Below are positions 53,935 to 64,000 of a stretch of DNA of 64,000 nucleotides, one piece after another. The DNA is from Carettochelys insculpta. Lineage: Eukaryota > Chordata > Testudines > Carettochelyidae. The stretch's first letter is position 1, and each line of letters begins with the position of its first letter. The notes under the pieces are model-generated. The model made no database searches. It saw only the letters and a program-made list of their open reading frames with translations, and was not told where the DNA came from. The DNA is taken from positions 2,864,001 through 2,928,000 of the forward strand of contig NC_134138.1 of assembly GCF_033958435.1 (NCBI RefSeq), given 5' to 3'. Position numbers and translations under genes: made by a program.

Positions 53935-54130
53935 CCGGGCACGCAGGGGTTAATGCGGAGGCTTTGCTGCGCCTGCACAGGCTTGGGGGTGGGTCCAGGT
54001 GCTGGTAATTAGCTGCGTCTGCTAATTGGCCCCTCAGAAGTCAGCCAGGGAGCTGGTCAGCTGGTGTGAGGCCTGCGCCAGCCGATTGCTCCTGGCAGCG
54101 TTAATGAGGCGCAAGGTTCGGTGCGCCGGC
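53935..54130. promoter_or_regulatory. Candidate enhancer, homeodomain and E-box cluster
   Basis: GGGTTAATGCGG, CAGGTGCTGGTAATTAGCTGCG, CTGCTAATTGGCC, GGTCAGCTGGTG, CCGATTGC and GCGTTAATGAGGCGC in under 200 bp. No open frame of note. One of the densest TAAT clusters in the window. Confidence 0.45.
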
Positions 54131-54414
54131 TGGGGGGAGCCAGCCCCGAACCCCCCTGTGCTCCCCACCACCACGGCTGTCCTGGGCGCGCCGCCAGCTG
54201 GCAGTCCAGGGACCCCTTCCCCGCCAGTGGGCAGTGGCCCTGGGGCCAGGCGGTACCCGGGGAGCTGCAGGCGGCCAGGCAGCAGAATGCAGAGGGAGCG
54301 CAGGCTGGGCACAGCTGCTGCTCCAGCTCCTCCGCCAGGGCCCTGGGCTCGCGCCATAGGTGTCGGGGTCAGCTTCCTCCTGAACAGGGAGTTCCCTGCA
54401 GCACAGTGCTGCTA

Positions 54415-54985
54415 GCACTGCACTGGGTACCGGCGCAGCACAGGCTCAGGGAGAGTGTCCCCAGTGAGCCCTGCCCTGCTCCCTGCAGCACTGCACCCCC
54501 CAGGGACCCCTTCTCCTGCTCCCTGCAGCACTGCACCCCAGGGACCCCTTCTCCTGCTCCCTGCAGCACTGCACCCCCCAGGGACCCCTTCTCCTGCTCC
54601 CTGCAGCACTGCACCCCCCAGGGACCCCTTCTCCTGCTCCCTGCAGCTCTGCACCCCCCCAGTGACCCCTTCTCCTGCTCCCTGCAGCACTGCACCCCCC
54701 AGGGACCCCTTCTCCTGCTCCCTGCAGCACTGCACCCCCCCCAGGGACCCCTTCTCCTGCTCCCTGCAGCTCTGCACCCCCCCCCAGTGACCCCTTTTCC
54801 TTCTCCCTGTTGCACTGCACTGGGTACCGGGGTCAGCACAGACTGAGGCAGAGTGCCCCCAAGTGAGCCCTGCCCTGTCCCCTGCGGCACTGCACCCCCA
54901 GTGACACCCTTTCCTGCTCCCTGCTGCCCAGCGCCTCCTAGCCCTGGGTACTGGGGTCAGCACAGACTCAAGGACAACGCCTCCT
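54415..54985 (+). repeat. Minisatellite of about 41 bp within a longer repeat
   Basis: Eight to nine units of CTGCTCCCTGCAGCACTGCA with CCCCCCAGGGACCCCTTCTC between 54475 and 54800. A larger block (CACTGGGTACCGG.G.CAGCACAG, AGTGAGCCCTGCCCTG) recurs at about 54419, 54820 and, partly, 54945, so the small array sits inside an older tandem unit. Confidence 0.85.
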
Positions 54986-55695
54986 AGTGAGTTGCATGTA
55001 CCTTTGCTGGGTCACGGCAGTCCTTTCCCCTCCAATGGAGCTGGGATCCCTGTGCCCTGCGGGGCTAGGGAGGGGAGATCAGAGACCAGCACCAGGAGCA
55101 TGGGGTGCTTGGCCCGACACTGCAGTTCTCCACCCCACAATAAGATCTAGTCCTCAGCCAGAGACGTGCCTGAACCCAGAACCAGACCCAGCACCAGACC
55201 TGAGCAGCGTGGCTGGGCTGGGCTGGGCACTGCACTAAACCCACCTGGGGTGCTGAGGGGGGACTGCAGGGCTGGGGCTCTGGGTCACCAGTCACCAGGC
55301 TGGGCTAGCTGGGGCCAACACTGTCATATGGATGTACAGGATGGGCTGTGCCTCCCCTGTCCAAAGTCACCCTGGCAGTGTCCCTCTCCTGCACCCCACG
55401 CTGGGCCCCACTTCGCACCAGGACAAGCCCTGCAGCACCATGAGGCTGAGCCTGAGCATCCTCCAGGGGCTCCATGTGCAGTCAGACCCTAGCAGACCTC
55501 ACCTGCTGGGGGCTCTTGGCTAGGAGCTGCGGTCACTGGGGGATGGGAGACGCCCAGGAGCCCAGCGCTCCCACCATGCAGACCCCAAGCTGCTGGTGGG
55601 TAGTTCTCAGAGCGAACTGGCTCCCATGAGAGACCGGCTGCCAGCCCTCAACCCAGCCCATCCTGGCACTGAGTGGTTAGCCTGGGGCAGCCTGG
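54986..55695. other. No gene or element recognised
   Basis: Ordinary composition; open frames without motifs. Confidence 0.4.
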
Positions 55696-55697
55696 GC

Positions 55698-56055
55698 CCT
55701 TAGAATCACAGAGTCCCAGGGCTGGAAGGGACCTCAGGAGATCATCTAGTCCAGCCCCCTGCCCACAGCAGGATCAACCCCCACTAAGTCATCCCAGCCA
55801 GGACCTTGTCCAGCCAGGACTTAAAAACCTCCAGGGATGGAGAATCCACCACCTCTCTAGGCAACACATTCCAGTGCTTCACCACCTCCCTGGGGATGTA
55901 GTTTTTTCTTAATATCCAACCAACACCTCCCCCTCTGCAACTTCAGACCATCGCTCCTTGTTCTGCCATCTGACGCCACTGAGAACAGCCTCTCTCCACC
56001 CTCTTTAGAGCCCCCCTTCAGGAAATTGAAGGCTGCTGTCAAATCACCCTGGAGT
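55698..56055 (-). mobile_element. CR1 3' end
   Basis: Reverse complement of a CR1 3' region: AGAATCACAGAGTCCCAGGG, TGGAAGGGACCTCAGGAGATC, ACACATTCCAGTGCTTCACC and the end of the RT frame (minus 56042-55857, FLKGGSKEGGERLFSVASDG). The RT upstream part is lost. Confidence 0.9.
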
Positions 56056-56549
56056 AAACAGAAAGGAGCAGGAGCACCAGGCGAGCTGAGGTCCTAAAAG
56101 AGGCAGAAGACCCGGCCCTGGGTGAGGGGGAAAGGAGACCCAAGGGCACCTCCCCTCCCTTGCAGCGGGTGTGTGTAGCGAAAAGGGCACCCCAGCTCCC
56201 TGGGAAAAGCCTCACCAGGCAGCAAGCGGAGGCTCTGACTGCGTTCGCTATTTATCTTTCAGCTCTTGGCATCTTTCCCCTCCTTGCTCTGGCTTCTCTT
56301 TGAACCCTTATCTTCAGCTCTGTCAATTAAACACCCCTTTGGCTTTACTATGGGCACGGCTCCATGCTTTGTGCAGTGGAGAGGGCTGAGGGGCAGAGAA
56401 GCCACCGATGCACCTTTAATGAGGCTTCGTGGCGCAGCTGGTCCTGGAACGCACAAGGGGAGAGGGACTTCTCGGTTTAGTCCGAAGTGGAGCTGGACAG
56501 GACCTGGTCCCAGAGGTGACTCTAGAATGAGCCACTTAGGAACAAAACA

Positions 56550-56605
56550 AAGCAGCAGCAATGTCTTGTTTGGCTGGAGTACAGACTGACACGGCTGCCT
56601 CTCTG
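56550..56605 (+). mobile_element. 3' tail fragment of the inverted-repeat retroposon
   Basis: GGAGTACAGACTGACACGGCTGCCTCTCTG matches the terminal block of the elements at 18.2 and 39.9 kb; the rest is absent. Confidence 0.65.
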
Positions 56606-56779
56606 CCACTTAGGAATAGTGAGCCTCATGTAACTAAATTTAACATCCATGGCCGGGTAGCATTTAACTGCAGGAAGGGGAACTACACAACAACGAGGAA
56701 GCTAATGAAACAGCAATGAAAAGGCACAGTGCCTGCAGGCTGCATGGACGCTTCTTAAAAGGATATCCAAAATTAAAAC

Positions 56780-56875
56780 ACGGAGTAAGAATCATAGAAT
56801 CATAGAATACTAGGACTGGAAGGGACCTCGAGAAGCCATCGAGTCCAGCCCCCTGCCCCAACGGCAGAACCCTGG
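56780..56875 (-). mobile_element. CR1 3' terminal fragment
   Basis: AATCATAGAATCATAGAATACTAGGACTGGAAGGGACCTCGAG: CR1 3' end with the 8-bp terminal repeat (ATCATAGA). Confidence 0.9.
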
Positions 56876-57124
56876 AAATGCCACAAGGGCAAACCAGCAG
56901 CGTAAAAGACGTGGTTGGGGGCAAAAAGGCGTCCTGTGAACATTGTGCATTTAAATCTTCGCAAGTAAAACAGAATGGAGCAGAAAGAAGCAAGTCCAGA
57001 GGCAGAGCATGCCTAGGCAGGCCAAAAAAAAAAAAAGAATCTGAAGTCCTACTAGCCACAAACTCCAAAATGAACAGCAATTTTTTAAGTACGTCAGATG
57101 CAGCAACCCGCCAAACAAGCAATG

Positions 57125-57740
57125 GAGCCACCGAATAATCAAGATGCTAAAGGAGTGCTCCAGAAGAACCAGGCCAATGAGGAGAAACTAAATGAATTCT
57201 TTGCATCAGTCTTCATGGCAGAAGATGTGAGAGAGATTCCCAAACCTTAGCCATTAGGTGGCAAATCTGAGGAACAGCCTCACATTGAGGTGTTATCCGA
57301 GGAGGTCTAGGAACAAATTGATAAATTAAACAGTAATAAGTCACCAGGACCAGATGGTATCACCCAACCATTCTGAAAGACCTCCAGTGAGAAACTGCAG
57401 AACTACTAATGAAGAGATTTAATCTGTTGCCTAAATCTGCTCCTGTACAAGATGACTGGAGGGTAGCTAATGTGATGCCAATTTATAAAAAAGGCTCCAG
57501 AGGTGATCCTGGCAATGACATACTGGTAAGCTTAACTTTAGCATCAAAATAATTAATAGAAACTATATCAAAGAACGGAACTATCAGCTACAAAGACGGA
57601 CACAATTTGGGGGGGGAAGAGTCAGCATCGCTTTCTGAGGGGAAATTATGCCTCGCCAATCAAGTAGAATTCTTGGAGGGGGTCAGCTAGTACGTGGACA
57701 GGGGGTGTAATATAGGAGACTTCTCCAGGCACGGCTGAGA
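57125..57740 (+). pseudogene. CR1 RT N-terminal fragment
   Basis: Plus-strand remnants LNEFFASVFMAEDV, NKSPGPDGI and WRVANVMPIYKKGS: the linker and first RT blocks. Several stops and frameshifts. No catalytic box is reached. Confidence 0.8.
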
Positions 57741-57754
57741 GAGCCAAACCAGAG

Positions 57755-59090
57755 CAAATTGATTGAAACCAGGCTACTTACAGCCCACACTGGGAGTCCT
57801 CTCTATAAGGCACCAAACCCGTCACCCAAAGCACCTCTGCTGCCACTCTGACCGGCAAGAAGTCACACAAGCAATTCTCTCAGATATTCCAGCTTCCCTT
57901 GGGCCACAACCACGCCCCTCCTTCCGCAGATGAGAGGTTATGAAAACCAATCTCACCAAATGCAAACAGGTTCTATCTTTCCCAAAGGCCCAGCCACATC
58001 CCCAGGTCAATGTGTGCCTCAGATCTTACCCACTACAGCACGTTGGGCCCGTCTGTTAGAGCCAAACAGCAAAGGGTTTATTAATGAGAAGAAAGAAAGA
58101 ATCGGGTGAGAGAGATATTGTCAAAGCGATCACATGACATGGGACCATCGCAGAGTCCTCGGGGAGGCTGCACAGGGCTGGAATAAGCTGCTCCCTTAAA
58201 AGCCTCCGGACATGTCCTCCGTTAGGACAGGTCAGTGATCCTGCTGGGCTCCAGTCCAAGCAGAGACGTCCCTGAAGCGATGAGCCGGAGTGAAGACAAA
58301 CAGGAGGAGCCTCAGGGTCTGTGATGGGGTTCAGGGGTCCCCCTGCACTGCACCCCGTCTGCTGGCAGGATTGACTCTCACTCAGCAGGTACAACAGAAG
58401 GTTTATTAGGCAACAGATGCCCAGTTTCTCACAGAAGCGTCAGTGCAGCAGCCAGAGACAGTCCTTCCAACCCGTCCTGGGGAGAAGACCCCGAGGGGTG
58501 CCCCTCTGGGGTGTAGCTTTCCCCCTCCTCAGGCTGGCTGCCTTCCAGCTCCTCTTTCCCCAGCTTCCTAACTGCCGCCCCCGATTCAAAACCCAGCTCG
58601 GCTCCTCCCTCCTCTTTGTTCAGGGCAGAGGTGTTACCTGCCAGTTGTAGCCCCAGGGTCATCCTTAGCCACTGGGAGCTGCTGCTTGCCTCAGACATCC
58701 AGCCTGACTCACACATGCACCCCCCCCACTCCATCACAGGGTCCCCTTTATGTCCTTACCCGTGTGGAGGGGAATCCGCTGGAGCCTCTCACATGAGCAG
58801 GTCGCCGGTCTGTGTCCTGTCTGGGGCATTCTGCCATTGCCGGTCCCCCAGACCCCATGGCCACGGCCAAACGCCTGGGACGCGGGTCGGAGCTAAGAGC
58901 TGCTCTACCGGGTGTTGGCTGTGGTCTCCCGGAGGCTCCAATTCCAGCTACGAGCCCGGAGCCAACACTGGTAACTCCACATACAGAAATGATACGGACA
59001 GACAACCAGCGTCAAGCAATTCAGTGAGTCACCGGCTTCCCACAGGCCCCCTTGGCCCAGGGTTTGGTGCAACCCGAGCGTGGGGGTTAC
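57755..59090 (-). mobile_element. Old minus-strand LTR, split by a younger solo LTR
   Basis: 57755-58319 matches the style of the Gypsy B LTR at 17.87-19.26 kb: GAAACCAGGCTACTTACAGCCC at the end, AAAGGGTTTATTAATGAGAAG containing AATAAA on the minus strand near 58080. 58744-59090 carries the rest (ending CCCAGGGTTTGGTGCAA). It is probably a solo LTR of the same broad family. Confidence 0.6.
58320..58738 (-). mobile_element. Solo LTR with perfect terminal repeats and 5-bp target duplication
   Basis: Plus-strand ends TGTGATGG...CCATCACA form perfect 8-bp inverted termini. GGGTC flanks both sides (58315-58319 and 58739-58743). On the minus strand TAATAAACC near 58400 is the polyA signal region. 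Related to the copy at 40916-41298. Its clean edges show that it inserted recently into the older LTR. Confidence 0.9.
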
Positions 59091-59094
59091 AATG

Positions 59095-59228
59095 ACATTC
59101 TCATGGTCAAAGACCCACCTTTGTCCACGGAAGCTCATGCTCCAAAATGTCTGGTAGTCTATAAGGTGCCACAGGACTTCTTGTTGTTCTCGAAGCTACA
59201 GACTAACACGGCTCCTCTCTGATACTTG
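59095..59228 (+). mobile_element. Half copy of the inverted-repeat retroposon
   Basis: CATGGTCAAAGACCCACC, GGAAGCTCATGCTCC, TAGTCTATAAGGTGCCACAGG and CAGACTAACACGGCTCCTCTCTGA: right arm and terminal block only. Confidence 0.8.
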
Positions 59229-59269
59229 TCCCCATGTTCGTTTTAAAACCCAGTACGGTCCCAGGGGAA

Positions 59270-60970
59270 TCTAGTGTATAATGTGGACTTCGATTTTCAG
59301 AAAGCTGCTGACAAGGTACCTCACCAAAGGCTCTTAAGCAAAGTGAGCTGCTGTCTTGGGATCATAGAATCATAGACTACTAGGACTGGAAGAGACCTCG
59401 AGAGGCCATTGAGTCCAGCCTCCTGCCCCAATGGCAGGACCAAGTACTGTCTAGACCATCCCTGATAGACATCTATCTAACCTGTTCTGAAATATCTCCA
59501 GCGATGGAGATTCCATAATCTCCCTTGGCAATTTATTCCAGTGTTTGACCACCCTGACAGTTAGGAACTTTTTCCTAATATCCAACCTAAACCTCCCTTG
59601 CTGCAGTTTGAGCCCGTTGCCTCTTGTTCTATCCTCAGAGGCCAAGAAGAACAAGTCTTCTCCCTCCTCCTTACGACACCCTTTTAGATACCTGAAAACC
59701 GCTATCATGTCCCCCCTCAATCTACTCTTTTCCAAACTAAACAAGGCCAGTTCTTTCAGCCTTTCTTCACAGGTCACATTCTCTAGCCCTTTAATCATTC
59801 TTGTTGCTCTTTTCTGGACCCTCTCTAGTTTCTCCACGTCTTTTTTGAAGTGCGGTGCCCAGAACTGGACACAATACTCCATCTGAGGCCTAACCAGCGC
59901 AGAGTAGAGCGGGAGAATGACTTCTCGTGTCTTGTTCACAACACACTTGTTAATGCATCCCAGGATCATGTTTGCTTTTTTTGCAACAGCATCACACTGT
60001 TGACTCATATTTAGCTTGTGGTCCCCTATAACCCCTAGATTCCCTTTCTGCTGTCGTCATTCCTAGACAGTCTCTCTGCATTCTGTATGTGTGACACTGA
60101 CTGTTCCTTCCCAAGTGGAGCACTTTGCACTTGTCCTTATTTAACTTCATCCTGTTTACCTCAGACCATTTCTCCAATTTATCCAGATCATTTTGAATTA
60201 TGACCCTCTCCTCCAAAGCAGCTGCAACCCCTCCCAGCTTGGTATCATCTGCAAACTTAATAAGCGTACTTTCTATGGCAATATCTAAATCATTGATGAA
60301 GACATTGAATAGAACCGGTCCTAAGACAGACCCCTGCAGAACCCCACTTGTTATACTTTTCCAGCAGGATTGAGAACCGTTAAGAACTACTCTCTGAGTA
60401 CGGTTATCCAGCCAGTTATGCACCCACCTTATAAAATTGTATTTGCCTAGTTTTTTTATAAGAATATCACGTGAGACCGTATCAAATGCTTTACTAAAGT
60501 CTAGCTACACCGCATCTACCGCTTCTCCCCTATCCACAAGGCTCGTTATCCTATCAAATAAAGCTATCAGATTGGTTTGACATGATTTGTTCTTTACAAA
60601 CCCATGCTGGCTGTTTCCTCTTACCTTACCACCTTCCAAGTGCTTGCAGATGATTTCTTTAATTACCTGCTCCATTATCTTTCCTGGCAAAGAAGTTAAG
60701 CTGACTGCCCTGTAGTTTCCTGGGTTATTCTTATTCCCCTTTTTATAGATGGGCACTATATTTGCCCTTTTCCAATCTTCTGGAATGACAGTGGAGTTCC
60801 TCTTGGGGCTCAGTAACTGGTTAAAAGATGGGACCACTGGGCGGGAGTAAATGGGCAGGTTTCAGAAAGGGGGGACGTGGAGAGTGGTGCCTCCCTGAGA
60901 CCTGTTCTGGCACCAACCCTATTCCACATGTTCATAAGTGAGCTGGAGAAGGGCGTAAAGAGGAATAAAC
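59270..60970 (+). pseudogene. CR1 RT fragment (plus) split by a minus-strand CR1
   Basis: 59275-59360 encodes NVDFDFQKAADKVPHQRLLSKV; the frame resumes at 60846 with GQVSERGDVESGASLRPVLAPTLF and continues to MFISELEKGVKRN near 60962. The two parts are consecutive in CR1 RT, so the intervening 1.49 kb is an insertion. Confidence 0.85.
59361..60845 (-). mobile_element. CR1 LINE, RT and 3' end, relatively well preserved
   Basis: Minus strand: RT blocks 60837-60505 (VIPEDWKRANIVPIYKKG, QHGFVKNKSC), 60423-59992 (catalytic FADDTKL at about 60250, SGVLQGSVLGPVLF) and 60008-59451 (C-terminal thumb, MEYCVQFWAPHFKK). The 3' end carries two ATCATAGA-type repeats (59361-59376). A stop at about 60505 and frameshifts between pieces break the frame, but both catalytic Asp residues remain. 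Truncated before the endonuclease. Confidence 0.95.
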
Positions 60971-61264
60971 AAGAGTCCTTCCTGTGCATAACACAAGGCA
61001 ATCGGGACATCTGTTGGGATGAACAGGCCCCAGGTTTAACCCAACCCGAGATCAGCCCGTGCAGGAGTACGTCCAGACGATACCTGGGTTCCCAATGGAA
61101 ATGGCACGTACATGGAGGACAGGACCCCCAGTGACTATCAGCCCAGGCAGTCAGGGCCACATCCCCATGCTCTGGGTGTCCCTTGGCCTCTGGCTGCCAG
61201 ACGCGTGTGTAACCAGCGGCACAGAGACCACTGACCAGGGAGAGTGAACTCTGCTCCACAGCCC

Positions 61265-61490
61265 TGGCTGAGTACCAGCTGGCTTTTGACTCAGCACCGT
61301 AGCCCCCAAGGTCGCAGGTTTGTTCCCTCCTGCCGACGACCCTGGTCATCAGCCTGACACCAGGACTGGACAACGGGGGACGGATCTGTTCCGGTCGTTC
61401 CCTCGGGGTCAGCCGGCTCTGGGCACAGTCAGAAGACAGGAGACTGGACCTGATGGGCCACTGGTCCAAGGGAGTCTGGCCCTTCTTACA
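61265..61490 (+). mobile_element. Diverged tRNA-derived SINE with CR1 tail
   Basis: A tRNA-like head (GACTCAGCACCGTAGC, then GGTCGCAGGTTTGTTCCC as B box near 61310) is followed by a CR1-like 3' tail: CAGGAGACTGGACCTGATGGGCCACTGGTC with TCTGGCCCTTCTTAC, comparable with the CR1 end at 1756-1820 in reverse. Confidence 0.55.
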
Positions 61491-62235
61491 AGCACTGGGA
61501 GTTCTGCTTCCACCGTGGCTGCCTGCAGGTGAGCGGGGGCTGTGGAGCCATCATTTATGGGGGGCCTTTACTCCACCGAGCCCAGACCAGGCTCTCTCAG
61601 GCTGGAAACAGGGGACAGCCATTCACTCTGGGCCACTCGAGTGGTCCCAAAGGGTCCCAGGAGCTGCTTCCCAGCCCCGGGGGCAGGTGCAGGAGGCCAG
61701 AAGGGGCTGTCTAGAGGAAAGCCATGGGGGCTGGGCTGAACGGCACCCACCGAGAGGGGCCAGGCCGTGGAGGGGCAGGAAAGTGGCTGGTGTGTGCGGG
61801 GGCAGAGCGGAGGAGCCGGCAGGGCAGTGCCGACTGAGGGTGACCCAGGCCAGGCGACGGGCCAGGAGGAAGTGCTTTGCACAGGGCCGGGCGCAGGGCT
61901 TGGCCAGGCCGGTGACATCCGGCTGCAGTAGTGGCGGTGTGAGCCAGGGGCCAGAGGGGTGGCCAGGAGAGGCCAGATCCCAGAGCTGCTGCACAGATAC
62001 AGCTGGCAGCACTCAGACCCGTGGCGGGGAGGCTGGGAGACTCCCCAGGCTGGGCTGGAGGGCACCCTGACACACTCACCGACCCCTGCATCCACCGCTG
62101 CTGGCACAGCCCAGCCCTGCACTGCCCCTGTTCCCACGTCCCCCACTTGCTGGCCAGACCTAGAGCAGTTCCTGCCCCCAGGGGGGCACCCAGCTCCCCC
62201 TGTTGCCCCTCCCACATTCCCGCTCCCCCTCCCAC
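61491..62235. other. No gene or element recognised
   Basis: GC-rich; open frames on both strands without motifs. Confidence 0.4.
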
Positions 62236-62239
62236 CCTG

Positions 62240-62420
62240 AGTACTCTAAGGAGGGGCTGCCCAGCTAATGAGGCGTTTGCGGCGGAGGCTGAAGGAACTC
62301 TTGGCCAGGTGGCTGCAGCCGGGAAGACGCTGCCGGGCGGCTACGCAGGAATCTGCCCCCCTGGCTGGCAGGGGGAGCAGACGCTTGGGCAGCTCGTTAG
62401 CTGCTCCTCTGCAAGGCCCG
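62240..62420. promoter_or_regulatory. Candidate regulatory island
   Basis: GCCCAGCTAATGAGGCGTTTGCGGC, CCAGGTGGCTGCAG and GCAGCTCGTTAGCTGC (imperfect palindrome) within 180 bp; resembles the block at 54.1 kb (TTAATGAGGCGC). Confidence 0.3.
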
Positions 62421-62506
62421 GCTGCCAGCTCCCATCTTCATCACCTCTCACCAGCGTCTTTGTTACACAACCCCCAGCCCCAGGTCCCTGTGTGCAGGTG
62501 TCTGCG

Positions 62507-62760
62507 CTCTGGGAGGGGAGTGGTGTCTAGTGGTTAGAGGGGGCAGGCAGGGCTCCTGGGTTCTAGCCCCGGCTCTGGGAGGGGAGTGGTGTCTAGTGGT
62601 TAGAGGGAGCAGGCAGGGCTCCTGGGTTCTAGCCCCGGCTCTGGGAGGGGAGCGGTGTCTAGTGGTTAGAGGGGGCAGGCAGGGCTCCTGGGTTCTAGCC
62701 CCGGCTCTGGGAGGGGAGCGGTGTCTAGTGGTGAAATTGGGGTGGTCTGGGAGCCTGGAC
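62507..62760 (+). repeat. 66-bp tandem repeat with tRNA-like boxes
   Basis: Unit starts CTCTGGGAGGGGAGTGGTGT at 62507, 62573, 62639 and 62705 (exactly 66 bp apart). Each has TGTCTAGTGGTTAGAGGG, like the A-box side of tRNA-Glu, and CCTGGGTTCTAGCCCC, like a B box. The last unit is degraded. Confidence 0.85.
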
Positions 62761-62764
62761 TCTC

Positions 62765-64000
62765 ACCCTGGGAGGGCAGAACGAGCTAGTCCTGGGTTCT
62801 CCAACTCCATTGTGCTGCAACCCCCTTCTAACACAAACCGTTTCTCCCTGGCCCCAGGTGTGGGGCCCTGAGCCAGCCTGTGGCTGGGAGCTCTGGTCCT
62901 GGGACCCTGGAAGTCAAAGACCAGCCCCAGCGCCCCATTAAACCAGTCATCACCCTGCCAGAGAGCTGCTGGGCTGGTAGCTGTGGGAAAGTGGGGGAGG
63001 GGTTGGCTGGTTGCCAGGACTGACCCAGTGAGCCATCCTGTGAAAGTCACAGCCCCACTTGTGCCTCAGTTTCCCCTGTGGTGGATGTGGGGGCTGGGCT
63101 AGAGCAAGGCTGTGGGGGGGGGCTGTGGAGGGCAGAGCCAGTCTCCAGGTGCCTGCTGGGCAATGGGGCTGGTCTTTGCTCAGTTCCAGGGCAGGAGCTG
63201 GGGGCCTGCTCCCTCTGCCTGCCCAGCTGGGCTGGGAGGCTCCCAGTGCTGGCACCCAGCCAGCTGGCCCCCAGGGGCAGGCAGTGATCCAGAGGGCATC
63301 CCAGGGCCGGTGGTCTCTGTTGTGGGCTGCTGGACCGCCCTGCACTGTGGCGCTTGCCCCTCCAGCCCCGGATCCAGCCCCTCCCTGGGGCCCGGCTGGT
63401 GCAGGCTCTACCCTGCCCAGGAGCCGGGGCTGGCTGGCAGCCTGGCCCAGCAGCCTCAGAACTCTTGGTGGTGCGGGGGACAGCTCGGGCCAGGCCATTG
63501 GCAGGGCGGGCCCTGCTCTGTGCCCACACTGCCTGCCAGGGAGGAGCTGGGCCTGGCTGCTGCAGACATGGGCGCTGTCTGTGGGGGCACGGCTGTGTGG
63601 GACCCCACTGGGAAGGGAAGGACAGAGGTGGTGTATGGGACTGGCCAGGGCTCAGGAGAGCAGCCAGGTCAAACACCTGCACTGCAGGGCGCTCAGTGTG
63701 GGGCCTGGGGGGTGGGGGCGACACCCCACTTCACCTGCCCTGTGACCAGCCAGCCCTGAGCAGCATCCAAAGGCTGTTATCCCTTCCCTGAGCCTAGCGC
63801 CCCGCCTGGTGCACCTCCTGGGGCACGAGCAGGGCAGAGTCCCGTCCCGCCACGTCAACGGGGGGAAGCTTGTTCTAAGATGGGCACTGGGGACGCCTGT
63901 GGGGCAGCGCTCTGGCTGGGCTGCTCAGGGGGCAGCTGGCCTGGCCATACTGGTACCCTCTGGCCTAGGAGCCGGGCCTGTCTGGATGCCAGGAGGACCC
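62765..64000. other. No gene or element recognised to window end
   Basis: GC-rich; overlapping open frames on both strands reflect base composition. GTGCCTCAGTTTCCCCTGTG (63062) is the short dispersed sequence also seen at 20.79 kb. Confidence 0.4.

Noticed and set aside
62507..62760. Functional tRNA-Glu genes
   Set aside because: Units have A- and B-box resemblance only; the anticodon arm and acceptor stem do not fold into a cloverleaf by inspection.
1..64000. Search for DGAT1, HSF1, TMEM249 or FBXL6 exons expected near SCRT1 in mammals
   Set aside because: No segment reads as these proteins by eye; they may lie outside the window or be arranged differently.

Overview
The window is vertebrate nuclear DNA, most likely from a turtle (a sauropsid at least). 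The evidence is many CR1 LINEs in both orientations, tRNA-derived SINEs with CR1-like tails, Ty3/Gypsy LTR elements and a class I-type endogenous retrovirus. The second half is very GC-rich and crowded with minisatellites, as on a microchromosome. There are no bacterial operons, CRISPR arrays or ribosome binding sites.

Only one host gene is firmly supported: SCRT1 (Scratch family transcriptional repressor 1). It lies on the minus strand with two coding exons (33129-33243 and 31542-32266), a consensus intron, an N-terminal SNAG motif and five zinc fingers. A TATA-containing, CpG-rich promoter sits near 33.76 kb and a possible polyadenylation signal at 29.04 kb.

Layout. 1-5.5 kb: a minus-strand CR1 fragment, then a plus-strand CR1 carrying two nested LINE insertions. 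5.5-12.8 kb: a decayed endogenous retrovirus (LTR, gag, protease, RT, RNase H, integrase, env remnant) interrupted by a 682-bp TAA-flanked MITE. 12.8-13.3 kb: an intact minus-strand 158-codon ORF with a signal peptide and no recognised family. 13.5-23.2 kb: three Ty3/Gypsy fragments; together they show the unusual order protease-integrase-RT-RNase H. 23.7-28 kb: three minisatellites around a short unique island that may hold exons. 28.3-36.1 kb: CpG islands, SCRT1 and its flanks. 36-64 kb: a gene-poor interval with candidate regulatory islands rich in homeodomain sites and E-boxes, scattered retroelements and several minisatellites. One of these, at 46.4-47.35 kb, is a 19-copy, 51-bp array in which every unit carries a CTCF-like core in the same orientation.

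Functionally the window looks like a developmental-gene landscape: one neuronal repressor gene with a large non-coding flank, a possible CTCF-array insulator, and heavy retroelement build-up on the downstream side. The long proline-, glycine- or serine-rich open frames at 23.6-28.8 kb, 46.4-47.5 kb and 49.8-52 kb are repeat artefacts and are not annotated as genes.
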